Source: Oceanobacillus sp. J11TS1
GTDB lineage: Bacteria; Bacillota; Bacilli; Bacillales; Amphibacillaceae
NCBI RefSeq assembly: GCF_018333215.1
Contig: NZ_BORO01000007.1
Span: forward strand, 62,001-126,000
Length of the DNA: 64,000 nucleotides
Direction of reading: 5' to 3'
The notes beneath the pieces were generated by a model. That model made no database searches. It was not told the origin of the DNA and saw only the letters and a list, made by a program, of their open reading frames with translations. The translations under genes were made by a program, and so were the position numbers. Positions 1 to 8,468 of the stretch are shown piece by piece. Every line of letters begins with the position of its first letter. Position 1 is the stretch's first letter.

Positions 1-12
1 TAGAAACATTGG

Positions 13-133
13 TATATCAATGTTTACAGAGCTTTTTTGGTTCAAGTTGGTTCAAATTAACTTGAACCTTATAAAGCACTTAACAGATTTAAAGCATCGG
101 CATCTTGCTGGTGCTTTTTTTGTGGCATTAATT
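13..133. repeat. Direct repeat A, left copy (integrase 3' end)
   Basis: The first ~50 bases, starting at TATATCAATGTTTACAGAGC, recur almost identically at 49538 in the same orientation. Similarity continues at a lower level into the 3' end of the integrase remnant. The repeat contains two GGTTCAA heptamers about ten bases apart and a third inverted copy, which resembles arm-type integrase binding sites. The inverted repeat AAACATTG...CAATGTTT at 5-26 could be the terminator of the gene outside the window. I infer that this is an attachment-site region marking one border of the island. Confidence 0.75.
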
Positions 134-509
134 CCAGATAATAATTCTGTGTGGTTTGAATTTTAATGTGACCTAATCGCTTTGATACATAAGCAATATC
201 AATGTCTTGAGCAAATAAAAACGATGCATAAGTGTCTCTTAAACCGTGAAACGTTGTTTTTTTAATATCTAATTTCGTCAATAACTCAGATAATTGCTCC
301 GACTGTTTAAAACCACCAAAACTGAAAATATAACCATTCTCTTTAACGGGTATTTTACGAATAAGCTCATATACTTCTTTATTTATAGAAACATCACTTT
401 TTGCATTTTGTGTCTTTAATGAAGTATCTTCAGAAGTAGGACTGATTGAATGTCTAACCTTTATTCCGAGTAATTGGAAAGTATTTTGGGAATGATTTCG
501 GTCTTGCAA
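69..509 (-). pseudogene. Tyrosine recombinase (integrase), C-terminal fragment
   Basis: This 146-residue frame is the C-terminal half of a tyrosine integrase of the phage/ICE type. The HxxR box (HGLRDTYASF), the downstream RLGH box and the nucleophile region (TTQNYYLELM) are present. The core-binding domain and the first catalytic Arg, expected in a full protein of roughly 350-400 residues, are missing, so it cannot act alone. It ends inside direct repeat A, as expected if attP lay just behind int. A more degraded copy of the same gene end lies at about 49.6-49.8 kb. Confidence 0.85.
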
Positions 510-554
510 CGGGTATAAATACTATAAACGATGACAGTATAATAATTTTTCCTT

Positions 555-779
555 TTGAATATATCGATGCAAAAAAACATGATGTGGTGGAAAGATTACC
601 AATTGATTAAACACGATAGAATTAAAAACGTCACAAAAGGAAACTTACTAAACGCGGTGAACTCAGTTGCAGCTCAATTTATCATTTTGAGAGAATTAAT
701 TGAGTTTATTGATGAGTCCAACGGAAAAGAATATATAAGGAAAGATTACTGGTCTGAGTATTGGGTGCCAGTCGTATAA
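555..779 (+). pseudogene. Hypothetical protein fragment, HEPN-like C-terminus
   Basis: A 74-residue frame opens at a TTG with an in-frame stop (TAA, 543-545) just before it and no convincing ribosome binding site. The pattern WWKDYQLIKHDR followed by an Asn-rich amphipathic helix resembles the last helices of HEPN-like phage and defence proteins. This likeness comes from pattern memory only. It is most likely the tail of a longer gene whose front was lost when the integrase region rearranged. It could also be a chance frame. Confidence 0.3.
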
Positions 780-1150
780 CGAAGTAATAACTGAACCCAG
801 TTGTTTTAGAATTGCCAGGGGCTCCTAATATATTCACCATCTATACATGGGTTATATGTAGGGGATTTTGATACACCGAAAATATACTGCATTTACATAT
901 ATGAATTAAATGCTAAATAAAATATATTATAAGGTATAAAGAAAAATATTTAATAAATGTTTCAGAGGATTAACTAAATAAATTGTAATGTTTTAAAAAA
1001 CAGAGATTAGTAAAATGTATGCCTTTTAATCTGTATAAAGACATCTTATAGTAACTAATCGGAACTTAATGTATAATTGAATTGATAGATTACTTGAATA
1101 ATTTCATTTTCAGTCAATTGTTAGGAAAAATATTTATAGGGGGTACCAAA
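780..1150. other. Intergenic stretch without a gene
   Basis: This is AT-rich sequence without a supported gene. It holds the upstream region of the helicase gene and the purine stretch ATAGGGGG at about 1137-1143, which works as a ribosome binding site for the TTG at 1151. I see no clear promoter pair or hairpin. Confidence 0.5.
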
Positions 1151-3013
1151 TTGAGTTATTATTTTAAAGAGGTAAGAGCTTTTATTTCAACAAATATATC
1201 ACTTAGAAAACCTCAAAGATTAGCACATAAAAGATTAAAAGAAAGTTTTTTAGAGGGAAAGGATACACATAAAATTATTGTCCTTCCAACAGGTGCAGGA
1301 AAAACAGGTGTAATTGGATTAGTGCCATTTGAAATAAGTGATGGAAAAGTACTGGTAATAACACCGAGTTTAGTAATTAGAGAAGGGATATCTGATGACT
1401 TTGACACGCGTACTCAATATAATTTTTGGACAAAAAGAAATGTTATTTTAAATGATGAGAATTTACCTTCAGTTTATAGATACGCTGGATATAATACAAG
1501 TGGTGATAAAAAGAGGGTAATGAGATATTTGAATAATGCTCATATTGTAGTAGCTAATATTCATAAGGTGTATAACAAAAACTCAAAGAAAGCACTAACA
1601 GATATATTAGATAAGGACTTTTTCGATATGATTATTATCGATGAAGCTCATCACTCTGCAGCAGATTCATGGTTAAAAACATTAGAACACTTTTCTGCTA
1701 AAAAAATAGTTAAGCTCACGGCTACTCCATTTAGGTCTGACGAAAAAGAATTAGATGGAGATATAGTGTATGAATATTCAATGGCAGATGCAATTAATAA
1801 TAAATATATTAAAAATGTGGTTTCAGAGGATTATACCAATGAAGAATTGAAATTTATACTGGATGGAGAAGAAGTAGATAAAGAGACTGCTTTAGATATT
1901 ATGGATAAAAACTGGGTATCTCGATCAGTAGCCTACTCAAAAGGGTGCAGTAAAACTATTGTAGATATGAGTCTGAAAAAACTTATAGAAAAAAGAACTA
2001 ACGGAAATGCTCATCATCAAATTATTGCAGTTGCTTGTAGCATTGAGCATGCTAAACAAATAATGGAACTTTATGAGGAGGTCGGTCTAAGTGCTGCATA
2101 TGTAACAAGTGACCGTCCAGAGGAGTCAGAAAAGGCGATAATTGAATTTAAAAAAGGACAAATAGACGTATTAGTAAATGTAAACATGCTTGGTGAAGGT
2201 TTTGATCATCCTAATATTAGTATCGCCGCTATTTTTAGGCCTTTTAGAACATTGCCTCCTTATGCTCAGTTTATAGGTAGAGCTTTAAGGAGAATACAGG
2301 AAGAAAACACAATAGATGATATCGATAATGTGGCACACGTTATATATCACAAAGAATTAGATTTAGATGAATTATGGAGTTATTACACAGGACAAAAAGA
2401 AAAAGCAGACAGAAAAAAAGGGATTTTAAGAGAATATGATGAAATTATATCTGAAAAGAATTTTGATGTTGGAAGAGTAAAGGTAGAAGGCGGAGTAGTT
2501 AAAAATACAAAAGAATTTTTGAGTGACGGAATAGGTAACCAATATAAGGTTGCTTTAAATAAAGTAATTGAAGATAGAGATGAAGAACTAAAGTCTACTG
2601 CAAAAAAAATGAAAGAGTCCGGAGTGTCTGAAGAAGACATAAAAGACTTTATTCATCAACAAAGACGAAAGTTAGAAAATGAAATAGATGAAAAAGCTAA
2701 CAAATTAAGGGAGGAATTAATTAGGGAAGAATTACATGAGATACATAAAGAAGATATTGCTAATCAAGTTGAATACTTATTCGAAAAAACAAAAGTAGAT
2801 CCAAAAGGTGACGAACTCCCATCTAAATCCAATAATCCCATTTATTCTTCAGCCAAAACTAACGACGCTTATGTTATGATGTATATTAACTTTAATTTAA
2901 AGCAAAAATTAAAACGAGGCATAGATGAGTGGGAAACATATGACTTTGAAGAAGCAAGAAAGTTACTACCAGGTGTAATTGAAAAATTAAATAAAAAACT
3001 TAATGAAAGGTAG
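1151..3013 (+). CDS. DEAD/DEAH-box superfamily 2 helicase (Res-type)
   Basis: This is a superfamily 2 DNA or RNA helicase resembling the helicase half of type III restriction (Res) and other phage-defence proteins. Walker A LPTGAGKT lies at about residues 45-52, DEAHH at about 164, TATPFR at about 190, and GEGFDHPNIS and FIGRALRR in the second RecA domain (about 347-380). After about residue 430 comes a charged, probably coiled-coil tail. The frame is open back to 1082, but I chose TTG 1151 because a GGGGG ribosome site precedes it at good spacing and the helicase homology begins just after. The next gene follows at once, so the two probably form an operon. No nuclease or methylase motif is visible, and the substrate is unknown. 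Confidence 0.8.
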   Translation: MSYYFKEVRAFISTNISLRKPQRLAHKRLKESFLEGKDTHKIIVLPTGAGKTGVIGLVPFEISDGKVLVITPSLVIREGISDDFDTRTQYNFWTKRNVILNDENLPSVYRYAGYNTSGDKKRVMRYLNNAHIVVANIHKVYNKNSKKALTDILDKDFFDMIIIDEAHHSAADSWLKTLEHFSAKKIVKLTATPFRSDEKELDGDIVYEYSMADAINNKYIKNVVSEDYTNEELKFILDGEEVDKETALDIMDKNWVSRSVAYSKGCSKTIVDMSLKKLIEKRTNGNAHHQIIAVACSIEHAKQIMELYEEVGLSAAYVTSDRPEESEKAIIEFKKGQIDVLVNVNMLGEGFDHPNISIAAIFRPFRTLPPYAQFIGRALRRIQEENTIDDIDNVAHVIYHKELDLDELWSYYTGQKEKADRKKGILREYDEIISEKNFDVGRVKVEGGVVKNTKEFLSDGIGNQYKVALNKVIEDRDEELKSTAKKMKESGVSEEDIKDFIHQQRRKLENEIDEKANKLREELIREELHEIHKEDIANQVEYLFEKTKVDPKGDELPSKSNNPIYSSAKTNDAYVMMYINFNLKQKLKRGIDEWETYDFEEARKLLPGVIEKLNKKLNER

Positions 3014-3019
3014 ATGAAT

Positions 3020-3331
3020 ATGAACAGTGTTAAAAAAGCTGCTGAATATTTAATGTATAAAGGACCAACATTAAACGAATTAATTCTTGAAGCAGGGGGA
3101 AAAAATTTTGCATATACTGTGAAAAATATTGAAAATGATGTTGTCCTAGAAGTGAAATCAAACACCTCGTATGATTTAGAGATAATTGATAGGTATTGGT
3201 ATAATTCTGACAATGAGCTTTACAAACAGACATTAACTATGAGGGATAAAGAAAAAGTTATTTTTGACAAATATCAAGAAGCAAAAATTTTATTAGAAGC
3301 AATTAAACCAAATGTTAGTTTGATTTCATAA
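3020..3331 (+). CDS. Hypothetical protein, helicase partner
   Basis: This is a small protein of about 103 residues with no family I recognise. It has no membrane segment or signal peptide and is mixed alpha/beta in character. It starts a few bases after the helicase stop. GAAAGG within the last helicase codons is spaced better for the ATG at 3020 than for the ATG at 3014. The tight coupling suggests a working partner of the helicase, perhaps a sensor or cofactor in a two-gene defence unit. That role is inferred from position only. Confidence 0.6.
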   Translation: MNSVKKAAEYLMYKGPTLNELILEAGGKNFAYTVKNIENDVVLEVKSNTSYDLEIIDRYWYNSDNELYKQTLTMRDKEKVIFDKYQEAKILLEAIKPNVSLIS

Positions 3332-3581
3332 TTTAATTGTAAGATAAAGAAGGACTTATTATCCGGCTGTTACTTTTGGTTAACCTAAAAATATGGACAT
3401 AAACTTCGTTTATATTCCATGGTTTTATATGTCGTTTATAATCTGTTTATTTTCGATTCGTTAATTTTCCTAGGTTTCAAATGCTAAATCACTTATGATT
3501 TTTCATTTTCCCATATAAGTTATATCATACATTGATAATAATTTGAACGGGAAATATTATTGAAGATAGAGATATATATTA

Positions 3582-5105
3582 CTCAACTTTCGCACACTCA
3601 AATAGACATGTAACCCTTGATATAGTTAGTGCCACCCATTGCTGTACTTGATTTTTTATTAATTTTTGGATTGCTTTATTGGTATGTTGGATGGCATCAT
3701 CAAGAATCTCGATTAATTGCTGTAAAGCGACAGCCCAATCCAATTCATCGATTTCATCACATAATTCATAAAAATAAGCCGCCTAACGTTCGATCGTCTG
3801 TGTTACAACGATTTTGCCAAGAAAGCACGATATACCTTGTAAATACAATGGTTGTGTGGCTGATAAGGGCATCGTAAGACCGGCTTTGGAATTCTTTTTG
3901 TAGATTCAAAAGCGATTTGGTTGTCTTAAAAAAGACTTCAATATCCCAGCGCATTCCATAGATACGAATGATTTCTTGATCACTAAGCGTGCAATCCGTA
4001 CTTAAAACAGCGAGCCAATCGCTCTTTTTATTACGATTACGCACAAATACCACTTTGACAGGTATACCATTGGCTTGTGTTGTATGAATCTAACGAAGGA
4101 TGCCTTTCTTGCCGGATGCCGGTTTCGCCAGACGATAAAGTTCTTTTAAGCTGACATGTTTCTCATCTATCAAATAACGTTGTTTTAGGTTTTTCACCAT
4201 GCCGATTACATCAAGACCTTGTTCTTTGATGTCCTTGATAAGAGGCGGCTGTGTGAACCAGGAATCCATCAACACATAAGAAGCACCTATGCCGGCATTT
4301 AAAGCACGCTGAAGCATCCCTGGAATTTGTTCTGGTGCCGTTTGTAAAGCTTCTTGGCGGCGTTTATAACCAGAACTACGCTTGTCGATGTCTTTGGAAA
4401 CACCGTTGATTTGATGCTTTTTCGAACTTATTAAAGAGAAGTCTACAGGCATAAAGGTTGCGCCATCGGACCATCCCAAAGTTAACATACGGAATCCTTT
4501 ATAAAACCTCATCTTTTGAGAAGCATGATCAAAACACCGGGGTATAAGCTCTACTTTTTTGCTTCGGTTCCGATCATAAGAAGAATCATCGATGATAAAC
4601 ACTTTGGGACGATAATGACTCGTAAAAATAGAAACTTTTGCGACAACAGAAGATGCTAAGGCAAGCAAAAAACGCCGCCAATTAAAGGTAGATTTGTTTA
4701 AAAAACGATAAACCGTATCTTTCGCCGGAAGATCTGTAGATTTCTTACTATCCAGCATACGAAACCAATTTTTATGTTCAAAGATAAGACGAAAGATTAA
4801 TTGAAAAATAAACGCACTGGAAAAGCCAAAAGATTTTGTGATACCAGCGTTACGCAAATGTTTTAAAACACCTAATTCTTTAAATACAGATTTTATTTCA
4901 GTAGGCAGTTGCTTATTTGGGTCATTATTCGCTATCATAGTAGGAGACACCTCTTCTGTTTTGGTAGTGATTCTAGTCAAATCAACTATACCAAACGGAA
5001 AGGTGTTTTTTCATGTTTAAAATCTTTGTCAAGGAACCTACTACAGTAGCTGCAAGTACTTGAGCTTATTCATTATATTAGGTTTTTCTAGGTGCGAAAG
5101 TTGAG
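3582..5105 (-). mobile_element. IS4-family insertion sequence, copy 1
   Basis: The ends are the inverted repeats CTCAACTTTCGCA (3582) and TGCGAAAGTTGAG (to 5105). The element is 1524 bp and flanked by the 7-bp direct repeat TATATTA (3575-3581 and 5106-5112), which marks a simple insertion. A near-identical element with the same ends sits at 34094-35622. The transposase gene is dead. Confidence 0.9.
3598..4980 (-). pseudogene. IS4-family transposase, inactivated
   Basis: This is a DDE transposase of the IS4 family. IIDDS and DSWF carry the catalytic aspartates, and YGMRWDIEVFFK matches the Y-R-E-K signature. Two lesions break it. A TAG at 4090-4092 stands where the second copy has a serine codon (a TCG-to-TAG change). 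One extra T near 3770 shifts the frame after the sequence LGGLF. The first 296 residues are otherwise intact and lack the frameshift found in the copy at 34-35.5 kb. Confidence 0.9.
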
Positions 5106-5134
5106 TATATTAGAAACAAAAGAATAATTAGTAT

Positions 5135-5343
5135 TGTATTCAACTAACATCCATCAATTTAGTTCAAATTGGTTCTAGTAACATCAATTTCAATCCTTTT
5201 TCATACAATTTCATCCATATAACATATCCCGAAGTTTAAACGGATTAGGTACCCTTAGAATTCATGAGTATATTTCTCAAAAGGTTAATAGTTTTTCAAC
5301 ATCTAAACCTCTGCAACCACTTATGGTGCAGAGGTTTACTTTG
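5135..5343. repeat. Direct repeat B, left copy
   Basis: About 200 bases starting at TGTATTCAAC recur at 47153-47377 in the same orientation at moderate identity, with the last ~70 bases the best kept. The repeat includes a doubled TTCAAA/GGTTC motif like the one in repeat A. It ends in a hairpin, AACCTCTGCA...TGCAGAGGTT, at about 5305-5337. It starts right after the IS4 element's target duplication. I infer an attachment-site-like border of a nested element of about 42 kb. Confidence 0.7.
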
Positions 5344-5348
5344 GATCT

Positions 5349-5577
5349 ATGTCAAGAAATTGGACACTAGAAATGGTGAATTTTTTAAATTCGTACCGTG
5401 CTACGTTTGCATCCCTCTGTGTTAAAAGAAGGGGAAAGTTCGCCCCTTCCTTTAACACAGAGACTAATAACGTTCTTCTATGAAACTATCTTACATAGAT
5501 ACATTTTTTCATACGCAATTGGTGACATATATCCAATCGTTGAATGAATTCGTTTGTAATTATAAAATTGTAAGTTA
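5349..5577 (-). pseudogene. IS3-family transposase remnant
   Basis: Read on the minus strand, 5577 down to 5478 encodes FYNYKRIHSTIGYMSPIAYE, the typical last residues of an IS3/IS150-group OrfB transposase, and then stops. An IS3-like terminal sequence (TGTCAAGAAATTGGACACTA) lies at 5350-5369. Everything upstream of this tail is gone, so only the right end of the element survives, abutting direct repeat B. Confidence 0.75.
5415..5462. terminator. Long hairpin inside the IS3 remnant
   Basis: CTCTGTGTTAAA and GAAGGGG pair with CCCCTTC and TTTAACACAGAG across an 8-base loop, with one unpaired base on each arm. This is a stem of about 19 bp. No T-run follows, so it may be an IS-protecting hairpin rather than a true terminator. 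Confidence 0.5.
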
Positions 5578-5580
5578 GAA

Positions 5581-6012
5581 TTACTCATCTGCATGCTCCT
5601 TTAAATAATTTTTGATCCTCTCTAATACCTTTTGTTTTTGGTAATAAACGGTTCCCCTGGCTATTTCTAATTCGTTCGCAATTTCAGTATCACTCATATC
5701 TAAGAAAAAAAAGAACAAAATAATGAGTTGATTACTCTGTTGTAAAGACTGAATAGCGTTCGAAATCAAAAAGTCTTTTACTTTGATGGTACGACCATGA
5801 AAGTAAAAGTGATAAACATCTGTTACATAGTTGTCATACATGCTTAATTGATTGAGTTTATTCTGAGTTAATGCAGATAGTACAATTAAATTTTTATTCT
5901 GCCTGCTTATTTCTCGATAAATATCTCGTACAGCATTTCTTAAAACCGTTTTACAAAATGAATCAAATTGGCGTTGGATTCTTCTTTCTTGCACAGGTTC
6001 GTTTGTTACCAT
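5581..6012 (-). CDS. Sigma-70-like HTH regulator, Tn916 Orf7-like
   Basis: This is a protein of about 143 residues whose C-terminus is a sigma region 4 helix-turn-helix (DMSDTEIANELEIARGTVYYQ). It resembles Orf7 of Tn916 and similar sigma-like regulators in conjugative elements. ATG 6012 is preferred over the GTG at 6021 because AGGAGG lies eight bases in front of it and directly abuts the GTG. No membrane segment is seen. It lies downstream of the lantibiotic exporters on the same strand but is separated by 470 bp, so it is more likely a leftover of the conjugative element than part of the bacteriocin operon. Confidence 0.7.
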   Translation of the reverse strand: MVTNEPVQERRIQRQFDSFCKTVLRNAVRDIYREISRQNKNLIVLSALTQNKLNQLSMYDNYVTDVYHFYFHGRTIKVKDFLISNAIQSLQQSNQLIILFFFFLDMSDTEIANELEIARGTVYYQKQKVLERIKNYLKEHADE

Positions 6013-6021
6013 CTTTATCAC

Positions 6022-6492
6022 CTCCTTTCTGAGTGACCAGCATTCTTACTTTTTTGCATAACTAACACGATGTGAAAGGTGGTTTTGCCGAAAAAAGAGA
6101 GAAAAGAACTAAAAAAAGGCCAAAAAACTAGAAAGTTCTTTGATCTAGATAAAAAATATTAAAAATTAGATAGAGATACAGAAATTCAACAAAGAAGAAA
6201 ACAACGGCTACATACAACCAACTGCTGCTTTTTGATTTCATCCTTATTGATAATTTGTTTTTTTACGATCTTCTTTTCAATATTTTGAAAAAGATGATAT
6301 AAAATTGACCAATTGAAAATAACCTCTACATCATGTTTAAAGGTAAAAATAAAATTGTCAGGTGAAGATTATTCTCGTGTGATTAAGGACTGTAAAAAAA
6401 GTAATGAAATTTAAATCAAAAATATTGGTAGTTAAAAAAGGAAATATAAATAACACTTATTTAGAACTATAAGAAACAAAATATAACATAAC
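6022..6492. other. Intergenic stretch without a gene
   Basis: AT-rich sequence with no supported gene. Its right end holds the minus-strand AAAGGAGGTG ribosome site of the sigma-like gene. No convincing hairpin terminator for the exporter gene at 6493 is visible. Confidence 0.4.
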
Positions 6493-8244
6493 TCATTCGG
6501 ATAGTATTTTAATATTTTGTGTCTGTTGTTCTACAAACTCTCGATATAAAGCATGATGTTGTAATAGATCCTGATGGCTTCCACTACCAGTTATTTCACC
6601 TTTTTCAATAAAGATAATTTTATCCGCATCAAGAATTGTTGATAAACGATGAGCTATAATAAAAGTTGTGCGACCCGTCATTAATTGTAATAATGCTTCT
6701 TGGACTATCAGTTCTGATTGACTGTCTAGGCTTGCAGTTGCTTCATCCAACAGTAATATTTTAGGATCTCGGAGAAATGCACGTGCAATATTAATACGCT
6801 GTTTTTGACCCATGGATAAATTCATTCCACGTTCTCCCACTGTTGTGTCCAGTCCTTCAGGAAAATCTATAATAAATTGATCAGAGTAAGCCATTTGGAT
6901 AACTTTCCATAATATTTCATCGGGCGTATTTTTCTTTCTACTTAAACCATATAATAGATTATCTCGAATAGTTCCTGTAATCATAGAATTTTCTTGAGAA
7001 ACATATCCAATTTGACTGCGCCATGACTTTAAAGATATGTCTTTTATCGGGGTATTGCCTATCTTAATATCTCCAGAGTTTGGTTCATAGTAACGCTCCA
7101 GCAAACTAAATAAAGTCGTTTTTCCTCCACCGCTGGGACCAACAAATGCAATTTTTTCTCCAGGTTGTGCTGTAAATGAAATATCTTTTAAAACTGATCC
7201 ATGTTTATGGTAGGAGAAGCAAATATTTAATACTCTAACTGGTTTATCAGATATATCTATCTCTATCTCGATTTGACTCATTTCTTGAGGTAGTTCCAGA
7301 ATTTCAATAATACGACTTGTTGCAGCTGTTGCTTTTTGTAGTTGGGTGAAAAACATTGTAAATGTAGTAACTGGCATAATAATTTGAAAGAGATATAACA
7401 GGAAAGCGACTAATGAACCCGTTGACAGTGAACCATCCACAACTCTAACTCCACCATAACCAATAACTCCGACAATCACTGCTGTCATGACTAGATACAT
7501 AATTGGGCTGATTAATGAGACAATCTGTGCCTCTTTTAAACCAAATTTAAGCATTTTATGAATGCCTGTTATTCCTTGCTTTTTTTCAACAGACTCAGCT
7601 GTTGAGGCTTTCATTAACCGTATCTCGCTAAGAGTTTGTTGAATATTACCTGTAAATATCGCTGTTTCATCTTGTAGTCCACGTGAAACCTCCTTCATTT
7701 TATTTCCTAGTGGGATCATAATAAAAACTGTTACCGGAACAGAAACCAACATTAATAAAGTCATTTTCCAATCCATTATTAAAAGTATACTTACTGCTCC
7801 AATAATAGATATAATTCCCGAAATAAATTGAGGAAAATGATGTGAAATTAAATCTTTAACTACTCCTGTATCATTTACAACACGACTTATAATTTCTCCT
7901 GTTGAGTTCTCATCGAAATAGCTTACCGGTAATCGAAGTACTTTTAACCATATAAATTCTCTTAATCGTGAAATTATTTTTTGCCCGATTGCAGTCAGCA
8001 TATAAGTCGAGAATCCATCAATGATTCCTTGAAGTATAAAAGCCACTATAATCAAAATGATGAAACTCGTACTTATAGAATCCATAGAAAAATTATCTAT
8101 CAATTCCTTTGTAAATAGTGGTATTAAAAGACCCACAAATATTGACGCAATACTACCGAGTAAACCTAATGTTAATGCTACCTTTGATATATTTGTTGAT
8201 AGTAAGAGAGAAGTAAATGGTTTGATTCCATCTTTTTTATCCAT
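6493..8244 (-). CDS. ABC exporter half-transporter (MsbA/LmrA type)
   Basis: This 583-residue protein has six predicted membrane helices followed by a nucleotide-binding domain, the layout of homodimeric multidrug exporters. Walker A is GPSGGGKTTL, the signature is LSMGQ (not the usual LSGGQ), Walker B is ILLLDEATASLD, and the switch His lies in IAHRLS. There is no peptidase domain. It follows mrsT on the same strand after 224 bp. The classic mersacidin cluster has no such gene as I know it. It could add export or self-protection, or it may be unrelated. GGAG precedes ATG 8244. Confidence 0.85.
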   Translation of the reverse strand: MDKKDGIKPFTSLLLSTNISKVALTLGLLGSIASIFVGLLIPLFTKELIDNFSMDSISTSFIILIIVAFILQGIIDGFSTYMLTAIGQKIISRLREFIWLKVLRLPVSYFDENSTGEIISRVVNDTGVVKDLISHHFPQFISGIISIIGAVSILLIMDWKMTLLMLVSVPVTVFIMIPLGNKMKEVSRGLQDETAIFTGNIQQTLSEIRLMKASTAESVEKKQGITGIHKMLKFGLKEAQIVSLISPIMYLVMTAVIVGVIGYGGVRVVDGSLSTGSLVAFLLYLFQIIMPVTTFTMFFTQLQKATAATSRIIEILELPQEMSQIEIEIDISDKPVRVLNICFSYHKHGSVLKDISFTAQPGEKIAFVGPSGGGKTTLFSLLERYYEPNSGDIKIGNTPIKDISLKSWRSQIGYVSQENSMITGTIRDNLLYGLSRKKNTPDEILWKVIQMAYSDQFIIDFPEGLDTTVGERGMNLSMGQKQRINIARAFLRDPKILLLDEATASLDSQSELIVQEALLQLMTGRTTFIIAHRLSTILDADKIIFIEKGEITGSGSHQDLLQHHALYREFVEQQTQNIKILSE

Positions 8245-8468
8245 TTTGCATTCTCCTGTTTATTTGAATTTATAAACTTAGCCTTGAATGGTTAATAATT
8301 TTATTAAATAAGAAGCATAAAGAATTAATTTTCTCAGAACTTTAATAATGATTGATTAAAAACTGTTATAGTAAATAATATGTATAAAAGAAGATTAAAG
8401 ACTGTGGCAAGATAAACGCTATTCTATACAAGAGAGTTTATATTAAATAATTCTTATAGATTTTCTAG

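Noticed and set aside
5415-5462. CRISPR-like or regulatory repeat
   Set aside because: It is a single hairpin and not an array. No regularly spaced repeats were seen anywhere in the window.
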